Shown here: in pieces, positions 1 to 5,352 of the stretch
How the letters are laid out: each line of letters begins with the position of its first letter
How positions within the stretch are numbered: the first letter of the stretch is position 1
Made by a program: the position numbers and the translations under genes
Notes under the pieces: model-generated
Databases searched by the model: none
What the model saw: the letters and a program-made list of their open reading frames with translations, nothing else
What the model was told of the DNA's origin: nothing
DNA from: Actinomycetales bacterium
Lineage (GTDB): Bacteria; Actinomycetota; Actinomycetes; Actinomycetales; Beutenbergiaceae
Direction: 5' to 3'
Length of the DNA: 7,425 nt
Assembly (NCBI GenBank): GCA_016649925.1
Contig: JAENWO010000115.1
Coordinates: forward strand, 1-7,425

Positions 1-1
1 G

Positions 2-958
2 ACCAACACCGCGCTGCTGGAGGCGCTGGCCCAACAGGCCAATGACACCGCAGCCGGGCAGACGGACAGAGCCGACCGCCCCGCGCCCGCCGCCCGCGCT
101 GGTGCCGATCCCACCGGTGCCGCTTGGGCCGTCGTGCTCTCAGCCCGCTCCCTGGCGGTACGACGGCGCGACGAACGCACCTCGCCCAAGCGCCGGTGGG
201 GTGAGAACCCCGGGGAGATGCCCGCTCTGCTCACCGGCATCGAGCTTGAGGTCCACCGCGGCGAGATCGTGGCGCTGCTGGGGGCCAACGGCGTCGGCAA
301 GACCTCCCTCCTCCTGACGCTCGCCGGCCTGTTACCGCCAGCGGCCGGTACGGTCGAGGGAGTACGTCCGGGCATGATCTTCCAGAACCCCGAGCACCAG
401 TTCGTCGCCCACACCGTGGCCGAGGAGGTCGGGCACGGCCTGGGCGCGGACGAGACCAGCGCGCAGATCGTGGCCCATCGGCTGCGCACGCACCGCCTGG
501 AGCACCTCGCGAGCCAGAACCCTTTCCGGCTCTCCGGCGGGGAGAAGCGCCGCCTCAGCCTCGCCGCCATGCTGGCCCACAACCGCCCCTGCCTCCTGTC
601 CGACGAGCCCACCCTGGGCCTGGACCGCCGCGACGCCATCGCGACCATGGCCGCGCTGCGCCAGGCGGCCGGCGAGGGGCGCGCGATCGTCTTCTCCAGT
701 CACGACATCCGCACGGTGCTCACGCTCGCCGACCGCGCCGTCATCCTTGCCGGCGGTGGTGTCATCGCCGACGGGCCCACCGTGGAGGTGCTGCGCGACC
801 ACGGCGTGCTCACCCAGGCAGGGATCACCCTGCCGCCGCTGGTGGCGTGGCTGCTGCAGCGCTTCCCCTCTTCTCCCGCCGCCAGGGGCGTACTGATGGA
901 GCTGGACGCGGCGGTGCCGCGGTCGTCGATCCCGCCGGTCGCCGCGGGAGTGCGCTGA
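2..958 (+). CDS. ecfA: ECF transporter ATPase, C-terminal ABC domain of a probable fused double ATPase (5' partial)
   Basis: ATP-binding subunit of an energy-coupling factor importer; it hydrolyses ATP at the inner face of the membrane to drive vitamin or precursor uptake with EcfT. The frame is open to the left edge. The GTG at 134 has no ribosome site and sits just after an Ala/Gly/Pro/Asp-rich linker (bases 50-125), so I read this as the second half of a tandem-ATPase protein such as YkoD. Counting from the GTG, the Walker A GANGVGKT is at residues 50-57, the Q-loop FQNPEHQF at 83-90 (typical of EcfA proteins), the signature LSGGE at 133-137, Walker B LLSDEPT at 154-160 and the switch His at 190. 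All catalytic residues are present. The stop overlaps the ecfT ATG by one base, so the two are translationally coupled. The substrate cannot be read here; a thiamine-precursor (YkoEDC-like) role is only suggested by the fused arrangement. Confidence 0.88.
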   Translation, partial: TNTALLEALAQQANDTAAGQTDRADRPAPAARAGADPTGAAWAVVLSARSLAVRRRDERTSPKRRWGENPGEMPALLTGIELEVHRGEIVALLGANGVGKTSLLLTLAGLLPPAAGTVEGVRPGMIFQNPEHQFVAHTVAEEVGHGLGADETSAQIVAHRLRTHRLEHLASQNPFRLSGGEKRRLSLAAMLAHNRPCLLSDEPTLGLDRRDAIATMAALRQAAGEGRAIVFSSHDIRTVLTLADRAVILAGGGVIADGPTVEVLRDHGVLTQAGITLPPLVAWLLQRFPSSPAARGVLMELDAAVPRSSIPPVAAGVR

Positions 959-1764
959 TGACCACCACGTTCGTTTCCCGGACGGTCCTCGACTCCGCCC
1001 TGAGCCGGCGCAACCCCACGATCAAGCTGGCGCTGATCTTCGTGGTCTCAGTGGTGGTCATGTTCGTCCTCGACCCGCTCACCCCGGCGGTGCTGTACCT
1101 GCTCGCCCTGGTGGGCGTGCTCGCCACCACGCGCGTGGCGCCACGTGCCCTGCTGCTCGCGCACGTGCCTTTCGCCGCCTTCGCCGTCGGGGTGTTCCTG
1201 GTGAACGTGCTCAGCCGGCCCGGGGAGGCGCTCTGGCAGGCGGGGGTGCTGCGGGTGACCGCAGAGGGCATCAGCGTGGGGGCGGCGCTGGCCGCGCGCA
1301 CCCTGCTGACCGGGATCCTGGCGATCGGCTTCCTGCTGTCCACCGACGGGGTCGCGCTGATGACCAGCCTCCACCAGAACGCCCGCCTCAGCGCCCGGGT
1401 CACCTACGCGGTCCTGGCCGGGTACCGCATGCTGCAGGAGATGCCCCGGGAGTGGAGCACCATCCAGCAGGCCCACGCCGTGCGCGCCCCGCTGCGCAAG
1501 GACGGCCGACTACCGCGCGGGCCGCGGCACCTGGCCGGCGTGGTCTTCACGCTGCTGGTGGTCTCGGTGCGCAAGGGGGAACGGATGGCGCAGGCCCTGG
1601 AGTCCCGCGGCCTGGGCCTCGACCCGCGCACCACCTGGCGCCCGGCGGTGGTGCAGGGCGCGGACTGGGTGCTGGCCGCCGTGGTGCTCGGGGCGTGCGG
1701 AACCGTGCTGGCGGCAAGCGCCGCCCTGGGAGTCCTGGAGGGTCCCGATGCGCTCACCCGCTGA
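958..1764 (+). CDS. ecfT: ECF transporter transmembrane component EcfT (CbiQ/YkoC-like)
   Basis: Membrane scaffold (268 aa) that couples the ATPases to the substrate-binding S component. Hydrophobic segments lie around residues 22-38, 42-58, 64-84, 104-126 and 235-258. Two coupling-helix motifs of the EcfT family are visible in the cytoplasmic region: an Ala-His-Ala-Val-Arg near 172-176, and the better preserved ALESRGLG at 213-220, which resembles the Ala-Arg-Gly signature that docks in the ATPase grooves. The ATG at 958 is chosen because it overlaps the ATPase stop (TGATG); an in-frame start at 847 would lie deep inside the ATPase gene. The length is normal for the family. The 3' end overlaps the next ATG (1748) by 17 bases, so the original operon continued with a monooxygenase gene that is now truncated. 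Confidence 0.88.
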   Translation: MTTTFVSRTVLDSALSRRNPTIKLALIFVVSVVVMFVLDPLTPAVLYLLALVGVLATTRVAPRALLLAHVPFAAFAVGVFLVNVLSRPGEALWQAGVLRVTAEGISVGAALAARTLLTGILAIGFLLSTDGVALMTSLHQNARLSARVTYAVLAGYRMLQEMPREWSTIQQAHAVRAPLRKDGRLPRGPRHLAGVVFTLLVVSVRKGERMAQALESRGLGLDPRTTWRPAVVQGADWVLAAVVLGACGTVLAASAALGVLEGPDALTR

Positions 1765-1873
1765 GCCCGTGCACGTGGTCGCGATGGTCAATCCCCCGAC
1801 CAGCCAGTACGCCGAGAGCTGGCGCCACCCGCTGTCCCGCACCGACCGGTTGGGCGCCGACTTCTCCGCTTGA
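1748..1873 (+). pseudogene. 5' stub of a luciferase-like (NtaA/DmoA-type) flavin monooxygenase
   Basis: A 41-codon frame starts at an ATG overlapping the end of ecfT. Its central part reads ESWRHPLSRTDRLGADF, which resembles the N-terminus of NtaA/SnaA/DszA-type FMN-dependent monooxygenases, where an AWRHP-like motif precedes the first helix of the TIM barrel. After ADF the frame runs into Ser-Ala-stop, and TTGACC, the likely -35 of the arsenic promoter, begins at 1870. A full protein of this family has over 400 residues, so only the first tenth remains. The coupling to ecfT suggests it once belonged to the transporter operon. The break at about 1863-1870 is probably the left junction of the arsenic module. 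Family assignment is from memory of motifs over about 20 residues and is moderately sure. Confidence 0.5.
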
Positions 1874-1906
1874 CCAAAGGACTATTACTCAGGCATTATT
1901 GAGGCA
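1870..1906 (+). promoter_or_regulatory. Promoter and probable ArsR operator of the arsenic module
   Basis: TTGACC (1870-1875) and CATTAT (1894-1899) are separated by 18 bases and fit a sigma-70-type -35/-10 pair. The -10 ends 7 bases before the ATG at 1907, so transcription would start at or next to the start codon. An inverted repeat CTCA-N8-TGAG (1888-1903) covers the -10, which is where an ArsR repressor would block polymerase. This AT-rich stretch stands out in the GC-rich surroundings. The operator role is inferred. Confidence 0.55.
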
Positions 1907-2584
1907 ATGCTCACTGAGCGAAGTGCCGAGCTGAGGTGCCGTGCGGCGCTGCACGCTGCCCTGGCCGACCCGGCGCGGCTGCGGATCGTCGACACCCTCC
2001 TGCTGGGCGACGCTGCGCCCTCGGAGCTGGCCGGGATGTTGTCGATGCCGTCGAATCTGCTGGCCCATCACCTCAAGGTCCTCGAGCGCGAGGGCATCGC
2101 GGTGCGCGCGCGCTCCGAGGGGGACCGGCGCCGCACCTACCTGCGGCTCGTCCCCGGAGCCCTCGACTCCCTCGCCCCTGGCGGCCCGCGCCCGGCGCCA
2201 CGGGTGCTGTTCGTGTGCACCGCCAACTCCGCACGTTCCCACCTCGCGGCCGCGCTGTGGCACCGAGCCAGCACGGTCCCCGCCGCATCCGCCGGCACCC
2301 ACCCGGCCGAGCGGATGGCCCCGGGCGCGATCACGGCTGCCGCCCGCCACCACCTGCCGCTGCAGCAGCTGCAGCCGCGGCGGATCGCGGAGGTCCGCGC
2401 CGTCGACGACCTCGTCGTCACCGTCTGCGACCGTGCACATGAGGAGCCGGGTATCGAGGCCGACATCCACTGGTCGGTCCCCGACCCCGTCGGCATCGGC
2501 ACCCCCGAGGCCTTCGACCGGGCCCTCGAAGAGCTCGCCCGGCGCGTGGAGCACCTCGCGCCACTCGTCACCTCGAGCGCCTGA
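1907..2584 (+). CDS. arsR: Fused ArsR-type repressor and low-molecular-weight phosphatase/arsenate reductase-like protein
   Basis: A 225-residue two-domain protein. Residues 1-85 form an ArsR/SmtB winged helix: a LADPARLRIVDTLL helix, recognition region PSNLLAHHLKVLE (48-60) and wing EGDRRRTYLR. Residues 97-225 form an LMW-PTP fold with P-loop CTANSARS (C104 to S111; nucleophile C104, R110) and the acid loop PDP with D193. The protein probably represses its own operon; the second domain could reduce arsenate or sense an oxyanion. Such ArsR-ArsC fusions are known in actinobacteria. A C174 lies in the region where ArsC resolving cysteines occur, but the GCGDAC motif of the two downstream reductases is absent, so reductase activity is less certain. 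The repressor half has only C11 and lacks the usual CxC metal site, so how it senses metalloid is unclear. No Shine-Dalgarno fits the ATG (GAGG is only 2 bases away), consistent with a leaderless message. Confidence 0.87.
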   Translation: MLTERSAELRCRAALHAALADPARLRIVDTLLLGDAAPSELAGMLSMPSNLLAHHLKVLEREGIAVRARSEGDRRRTYLRLVPGALDSLAPGGPRPAPRVLFVCTANSARSHLAAALWHRASTVPAASAGTHPAERMAPGAITAAARHHLPLQQLQPRRIAEVRAVDDLVVTVCDRAHEEPGIEADIHWSVPDPVGIGTPEAFDRALEELARRVEHLAPLVTSSA

Positions 2585-2645
2585 GAGTCCACCAACGACC
2601 CGCTCACCCCACGAACTGCCCGCCCCGCCCGGGCGGACGCCACCG

Positions 2646-2651
2646 AAGGAG
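2646..2651 (+). promoter_or_regulatory. Ribosome binding site deciding the arsC start
   Basis: AAGGAG lies 8 bases before the ATG at 2660. The overlapping TTG at 2657 is only 5 bases away, so ATG is the preferred start. Confidence 0.7.
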
Positions 2652-2659
2652 AAGAATTG

Positions 2660-3070
2660 ATGTCCGACCGCCCCAGCGTCATGTTTGTCTGCGTCCACAA
2701 CGCAGGTCGCTCCCAGATGGCCGCCGCCTGGCTGGCCCACCTGTCTGAGGGTGCGATCGAGGTGCGCTCGGCCGGCTCTGCGCCCGCCGAGGCGGTCAAC
2801 CCGGCCGCCGTGGAAGCGATGGCCGAGGTCGGCATCGACATCGCCGCCGAGCAGCCGAAGGTCCTGACCACCGAGGCCGTCCAGGACTCCGACGTCGTCA
2901 TCACCATGGGCTGCGGAGACGCGTGCCCGATCTTCCCCGGCAAGCGGTACGAGGACTGGGAGCTCGAGGACCCGGCCGGCAAGGGTGTGGAGTCCGTGCG
3001 ACCCATCCGTGACGACATCAAGGTCCGTGTTGAGGAGCTCATCGCCAGCCTCCTGCCCGCGAGGGTCTAA
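2660..3070 (+). CDS. arsC: Arsenate reductase ArsC (LMW-PTP fold)
   Basis: A 136-residue cytoplasmic enzyme that reduces arsenate to arsenite. The P-loop CVHNAGRS is at residues 11-18 (nucleophile C11, R17), the family motif VRSAGS at 35-40, MGCGDACP at 83-90 (C85, C89) and the acid loop DPA with D104. The length is standard for a single-domain enzyme. Actinobacterial relatives couple either to mycothiol/mycoredoxin or to thioredoxin; the C85/C89 pair allows the thioredoxin mode, but the sequence does not settle it. The ATG at 2660 is preceded by a strong AAGGAG. A 75-base gap with no recognisable gene separates it from the upstream fusion gene. In related clusters an arsenite pump often sits near this gene; none is here. 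Its catalytic region is closely similar to that of the second arsC downstream, including stretches of nearly identical DNA (about 2890-2945 versus 3688-3743). Confidence 0.92.
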   Translation: MSDRPSVMFVCVHNAGRSQMAAAWLAHLSEGAIEVRSAGSAPAEAVNPAAVEAMAEVGIDIAAEQPKVLTTEAVQDSDVVITMGCGDACPIFPGKRYEDWELEDPAGKGVESVRPIRDDIKVRVEELIASLLPARV

Positions 3071-3090
3071 GGGGTGAGCGAGACGTCCAT

Positions 3091-3198
3091 GACAACACGG
3101 GGTGCTCCGCCGCGCTGGACGCCGAGCGCTACCTCGCCCAGCGCCCGCCCGAAGAAGGCCTTCCTCGACCAGCTCGCCGAGCATCACTGATCCCGTGA
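3091..3198 (+). pseudogene. Scar resembling the C-terminus of a thioredoxin reductase (ArsT/TrxB-like)
   Basis: The frame starting at 3091 reads DNTGCSAALDAERYLAQ, which matches the conserved end of bacterial thioredoxin reductases, where a GTG/GDGC-AALDAE-YL stretch closes the FAD-binding domain. No start or upstream part of the enzyme remains: the similarity begins about 20 bases after the arsC stop and the frame ends at 3196-3198. Another frame (ATG 3089, stop 3188-3190) ends KKAFLDQLAEHH, so the tail may also have suffered a frameshift. Thioredoxin reductase genes (arsT) do occur in actinobacterial arsenic operons, and one would fit functionally beside a thioredoxin-dependent ArsC. I read this as a deletion remnant; the call rests on 15-17 residues. 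Confidence 0.5.
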
Positions 3199-3218
3199 CG
3201 GCCACCACCGGAGGAATC

Positions 3219-3863
3219 ATGAACGACAAGGGCATGCCCGGCCTGCTCAGTCCTGAGCATGTGCTGCACACCATCACCGAGGAGCTGACCGCGCGGTTCG
3301 CGGGCACCTTCACCGCCGAGACGATCGAGCGTTACGTCTTCGAGTCCTACGCCGCCCTGGCGCGCACGGCGAAGGTCACCTCCCACCTGCCAGCCCTGAC
3401 CGACAGGTTCGCCACCGACCGGCTCACCGCGCTGGCTCAGTCCAAGGGCCTGCACCCCCACGACGTGCCCGAGGTGCTGTTCGTGTGCGTGCAGAACGCC
3501 GGCCGATCCCAGATCGCCGCCGCGCTGCTCGACCACCACGCGGCCGGACGCGTCCACGTCCGCTCGGCCGGCTCTTCGCCGATCGAACAGATCCACCCCG
3601 CCGTGCTCGAGGTGATGACCGAGCTCGGCCTGGACCTGAGCCGGGAGTTCCCCAAACCGCTGACCGACGACGTGGTGCGCGCCGCGGACGTCGTCATCAC
3701 CATGGGCTGCGGGGACGCCTGCCCGATCTACCCAGGCAAGCGATATGAGGACTGGGCCCTGACCGACCCGGCCGATGCCTCACCGCAGGAGGCCCGCCGC
3801 ATCCGCGATGAGATCGACGCGCACGTCAAGACGCTCCTCGCCGAGATAGCCCCGGGCACCTGA
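3219..3863 (+). CDS. arsC: Three-cysteine arsenate reductase with N-terminal helical domain (ArsC1'-like)
   Basis: A 214-residue protein. Residues 10-80 are alpha-helical and match the three-helix-bundle domain found in front of some actinobacterial ArsC enzymes (helices around SPEHVLHTITEELTARF, TIERYVFESYAALART and LPALTDRFATDRLTALA). Residues 85-214 are the LMW-PTP reductase domain: P-loop CVQNAGRS at 90-97, VRSAGSS at 114-120, MGCGDACP at 162-169 and acid loop D183-P184. Cysteines 90, 164 and 168 are placed like the nucleophile and resolving pair of the monomeric thioredoxin-coupled ArsC1' of C. glutamicum, so thioredoxin is the likely reductant. The ATG at 3219 is chosen because GGAGG lies at 3210-3214 just ahead; an upstream start at 3102 would add an Arg/Pro/Ser-rich stretch read out of the reductase scar. 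A thioredoxin reductase remnant directly upstream supports the redox assignment. Confidence 0.9.
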   Translation: MNDKGMPGLLSPEHVLHTITEELTARFAGTFTAETIERYVFESYAALARTAKVTSHLPALTDRFATDRLTALAQSKGLHPHDVPEVLFVCVQNAGRSQIAAALLDHHAAGRVHVRSAGSSPIEQIHPAVLEVMTELGLDLSREFPKPLTDDVVRAADVVITMGCGDACPIYPGKRYEDWALTDPADASPQEARRIRDEIDAHVKTLLAEIAPGT

Positions 3864-3875
3864 GAACTGCGAACT

Positions 3876-3896
3876 CCGCTTCGTATTCAGAAGCGG
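3876..3896 (+). terminator. Hairpin after the arsenic module
   Basis: A perfect 7-bp inverted repeat (CCGCTTC / GAAGCGG) with a 7-base loop begins 13 bases after the last arsC stop. No clear T-run follows, only a CT-rich stretch, so it may be a weak or factor-assisted terminator. Confidence 0.5.
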
Positions 3897-3942
3897 GCAC
3901 TCTCTTAGGTCCGCCAGGGCACGTCGGGGCGGTGGTCTGCGG

Positions 3943-4176
3943 TCAGTGCGTGACGATCTTGAACCGCCGACACGTGCGCTTGAAGGGATCCGACGTCGAC
4001 GTGATCGGCTCGGCGGCGAGCTGCTCGAGGTGATCGGGGCCCAGTCCGGCATCTGCGCGGCGCAGCCAGTACGCCCAGGTACGTGTCTCACCGGGACCTA
4101 CGCCCGACGGCGGAGCCCGTCCTGGCTTCTCAGGAGACAGCGCCCGACGGCGGAGGGCCGGTTCGTCGATGTCTCC
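3943..4176 (-). pseudogene. Coding-like startless frame, unidentified remnant
   Basis: On the minus strand a stop-to-stop frame of 77 codons has no ATG, GTG or TTG. The 3' half (about 47 codons, ending in FKIVTH) has protein-like composition with mostly G or C in the third position, for example RTWAYWLRRADAGLGPDHL; the 5' half overlaps a 15-bp repeat and looks less coding-like. It could be the C-terminal remnant of a gene whose front was lost, but I do not recognise the family. Chance openness in GC-rich DNA is the main alternative. Apart from this and the small repeats listed separately, I see nothing else in 3903-4187. Confidence 0.25.
4101..4155. repeat. 15-bp direct repeat pair, 40 bases apart
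   Basis: CGCCCGACGGCGGAG occurs at 4101-4115 and again at 4141-4155. An inverted pair AGGAGACA (4132-4139) / TGTCTCCT (4170-4177) straddles the second copy. Function is unknown. Confidence 0.7.
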
Positions 4177-4187
4177 TCACCACGGAC

Positions 4188-4218
4188 TTGATATTGACGT
4201 AGCGTCAAGACGTACGTT
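4188..4218 (+). promoter_or_regulatory. MerR-type promoter with operator dyad
   Basis: TTGATA (4188-4193) and TACGTT (4213-4218) are separated by 19 bases, the long spacer typical of MerR-activated promoters. The spacer begins with a dyad TTGACG-TAG-CGTCAA (4194-4208) whose 6-bp arms are perfect. The arrangement predicts autoregulation by the following gene, which would bind the dyad and untwist the overlong spacer when activated. Confidence 0.65.
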
Positions 4219-4263
4219 GTCCTATGGCTGGAAGACATCCGGCCGGGGAGAAAGGGTGACGCG

Positions 4264-4878
4264 ATGGCGTGGTCGATCGTCGAGGTCGCGCGGATGGCGC
4301 CGGTGACCTCGCGGACCTTGCGCCACTATGACGCGATCGGCCTGCTGAGGCCGGCGTACGTCGGGTCGAACGGCCGGAGGTTCTACGCGCGGGAGCAGCT
4401 GCTGAGACTGCAACAGATCCTGCTGCTGCGCGAGCTGGGCGTCGACCTGGGCACGATCGGCCGGGTGCTCGACGGCCACCTGAACCAGGTGGAGGCACTG
4501 CGCGAGCACGAACACGCCCTTCGGCTGGAGCAGGAGCGTCTGGGCCACCTCGCCGTGACCGTCACCCGGACCATCGCACAGCTGGAAGGACGAGGAACGA
4601 TGACCGCAGCAGAACTGTTCGAAGGTTTGAAGGAGCGGACGACGGCGCTCGAGAGCGAACTCGTCGGCCGCCACGGAGAGGGCGTGCGGGAGCACTTCGC
4701 GGACGCCCGCGAGCGCACAGCGGACTGGACCGAAGCCGACTACCTGCGGTCCAAGGCGGAGGGCGAGGAGCTCGACGGGCGTTTCCTCGCGCTCCTGCGC
4801 TCCGGCGTCGGTCCGTCCGCCCCGGAGGCTCTCGAGCGGTCGCTCCACCCTGAAGGCAAGCCTCCTGACCACGGCTGA
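4264..4878 (+). CDS. MerR family regulator with shortened TipA-like ligand domain
   Basis: A 204-residue DNA-binding regulator. Residues 1-70 are a MerR winged helix: SIVEVARMAPVTSRTLRHYD (HTH), the GLLRPAYVGSNGRRFY wing and an RLQQILLLRELGVDLGTI helix. A long dimerisation coiled coil covers about 75-110. Residues 112-195 resemble the start of the TipA antibiotic-recognition domain (MTAAELFEGL, then YLRSKAEGEELDGRFLALLRSG). The normal domain runs about 45-50 residues further, and the missing part would include the cysteine that bonds thiopeptides in S. lividans TipA. The ending LHPEGKPPDHG looks foreign to the family, so the gene may be truncated or frameshifted, though a naturally short form is possible. 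AAAGGG lies 7 bases before the ATG. Its target is probably its own promoter; no regulated partner gene follows in the same direction, since the next gene is convergent. Confidence 0.85.
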   Translation: MAWSIVEVARMAPVTSRTLRHYDAIGLLRPAYVGSNGRRFYAREQLLRLQQILLLRELGVDLGTIGRVLDGHLNQVEALREHEHALRLEQERLGHLAVTVTRTIAQLEGRGTMTAAELFEGLKERTTALESELVGRHGEGVREHFADARERTADWTEADYLRSKAEGEELDGRFLALLRSGVGPSAPEALERSLHPEGKPPDHG

Positions 4879-4894
4879 CCAATGGCTGACCATG
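4873..4894. repeat. 11-bp tandem duplication at the merR stop codon
   Basis: GGCTGACCAAT is followed directly by GGCTGACCATG (identical in the first 10 positions except the last base or two). The first copy supplies the merR stop codon. It may be a slippage scar related to the short C-terminus. Confidence 0.5.
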
Positions 4895-5007
4895 GCCGAA
4901 CCGCTGCTGATCAACGCTGTGTGGTCGCTGGATCCAGGACGAATGCGCCCTCATTCACCTCGAGACGCCCCGAGCGCGAGCGAGGTGGCCGTGGTTCGGA
5001 CTCGTCT

Positions 5008-5038
5008 CCGACCGGGAGGCCCGACAACGGCCGGTCGG
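5008..5038. terminator. Possible bidirectional hairpin between convergent genes
   Basis: CCGACCGG (5008-5015) and CCGGTCGG (5031-5038) form a perfect 8-bp inverted repeat around a 15-base loop. It lies between merR (plus) and the small HTH gene (minus), where a shared terminator is expected, but there is no T-run. I see no gene in 4879-5060. Confidence 0.35.
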
Positions 5039-5060
5039 TTGCCGCACGGACTGCAGCAGT

Positions 5061-5306
5061 TCAGCCGCGCCGCTCGAACCGGGAGCCGCCGTACTTCTTG
5101 TGAACCGCCTGCCGGGAGACGCCCAGCAGGAATGCGATCTCGGCCCAGGTCAGCCCCTGCGCCCGAGCCCGACGGACGAGGATCGCCTCCCGCCGGTCGG
5201 CCTCCCGACGCAGGCGGACCAGAGCGTCGAGCGAGGCGACGATGTCGCCGTCGTCATCTGCCGCCTGTGCGAGTGCACGCATGGAGCCCTCCTCGTCCTT
5301 CGTCAT
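5061..5306 (-). CDS. Small helix-turn-helix regulator
   Basis: An 81-residue protein. The N-terminal part is acidic (MTKDEEGSMRALAQAADDDGD), followed by a charged helix (LDALVRLRREADRREAILVRRAR) and a C-terminal HTH, GLTWAEIAFLLGVSRQAVHKKY (residues 51-72), in which WAEIA and SRQAVHKKY are the two HTH helices. Small proteins of this build are common in actinobacteria and act as local regulators, often next to Clp-N-domain or stress genes; no such gene is adjacent here. It is transcribed divergently from the CPBP gene at 5488. Two dyads on its own -35 and -10 argue for autoregulation. The ATG at 5306 lies 6 bases after the -10, so the mRNA is probably leaderless. Target genes beyond itself are not visible. 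Confidence 0.83.
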   Translation of the reverse strand: MTKDEEGSMRALAQAADDDGDIVASLDALVRLRREADRREAILVRRARAQGLTWAEIAFLLGVSRQAVHKKYGGSRFERRG

Positions 5307-5352
5307 GATGTCAATTTAGATTGACGCCGGCCCCGCGTCAACCTTAGTTGAC
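5304..5352 (-). promoter_or_regulatory. Promoter of the small HTH gene with two operator dyads
   Basis: Read on the minus strand, TTGACG (5341-5336) and TAAATT (5318-5313) are 17 bases apart, close to the consensus -35/-10. The ATG (5306-5304) starts 6 bases after the -10. Two 16-bp dyads of the same type overlap these boxes: GTCAATTTAGATTGAC (5310-5325) covers the -10, and GTCAACCTTAGTTGAC (5337-5352) covers the -35. Both have perfect 6-bp arms and 4-base centres, and share GTCAA...TTGAC outer halves. Confidence 0.72.

Noticed and set aside
847..957. Upstream start for ecfT at 847
   Set aside because: It would extend the protein deep into the ATPase gene with an Arg/Gly/Ala-rich stretch; the coupled ATG at 958 is the normal start.
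2625..2636. CCGCCCGGGCGG palindrome between the fusion gene and arsC
   Set aside because: No loop and pure GC; expected by chance in this composition.
2585..2659. Tail of a lost pump gene ending in the TGA that overlaps the arsC ATG (2658-2660)
   Set aside because: The frame reads Pro-rich residues ending PPKEKN with no recognisable similarity, so a link to Acr3 cannot be supported.
1889..3313. 474-codon open frame on the minus strand across the arsenic genes
   Set aside because: It is antisense to three genes with intact catalytic motifs, is rich in Gly, Arg, Asp and Val in the manner of GC-rich shadow frames and shows no recognisable domain.
3946..4191. 81-codon plus-strand frame in the intergenic gap
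   Set aside because: No motif, no ribosome site, Arg-rich tail; the opposite strand looks more coding-like.
4892..5308. 138-codon plus-strand frame
   Set aside because: It is Pro/Arg-rich and antisense to the small HTH gene, which has a recognisable domain and a strong promoter.
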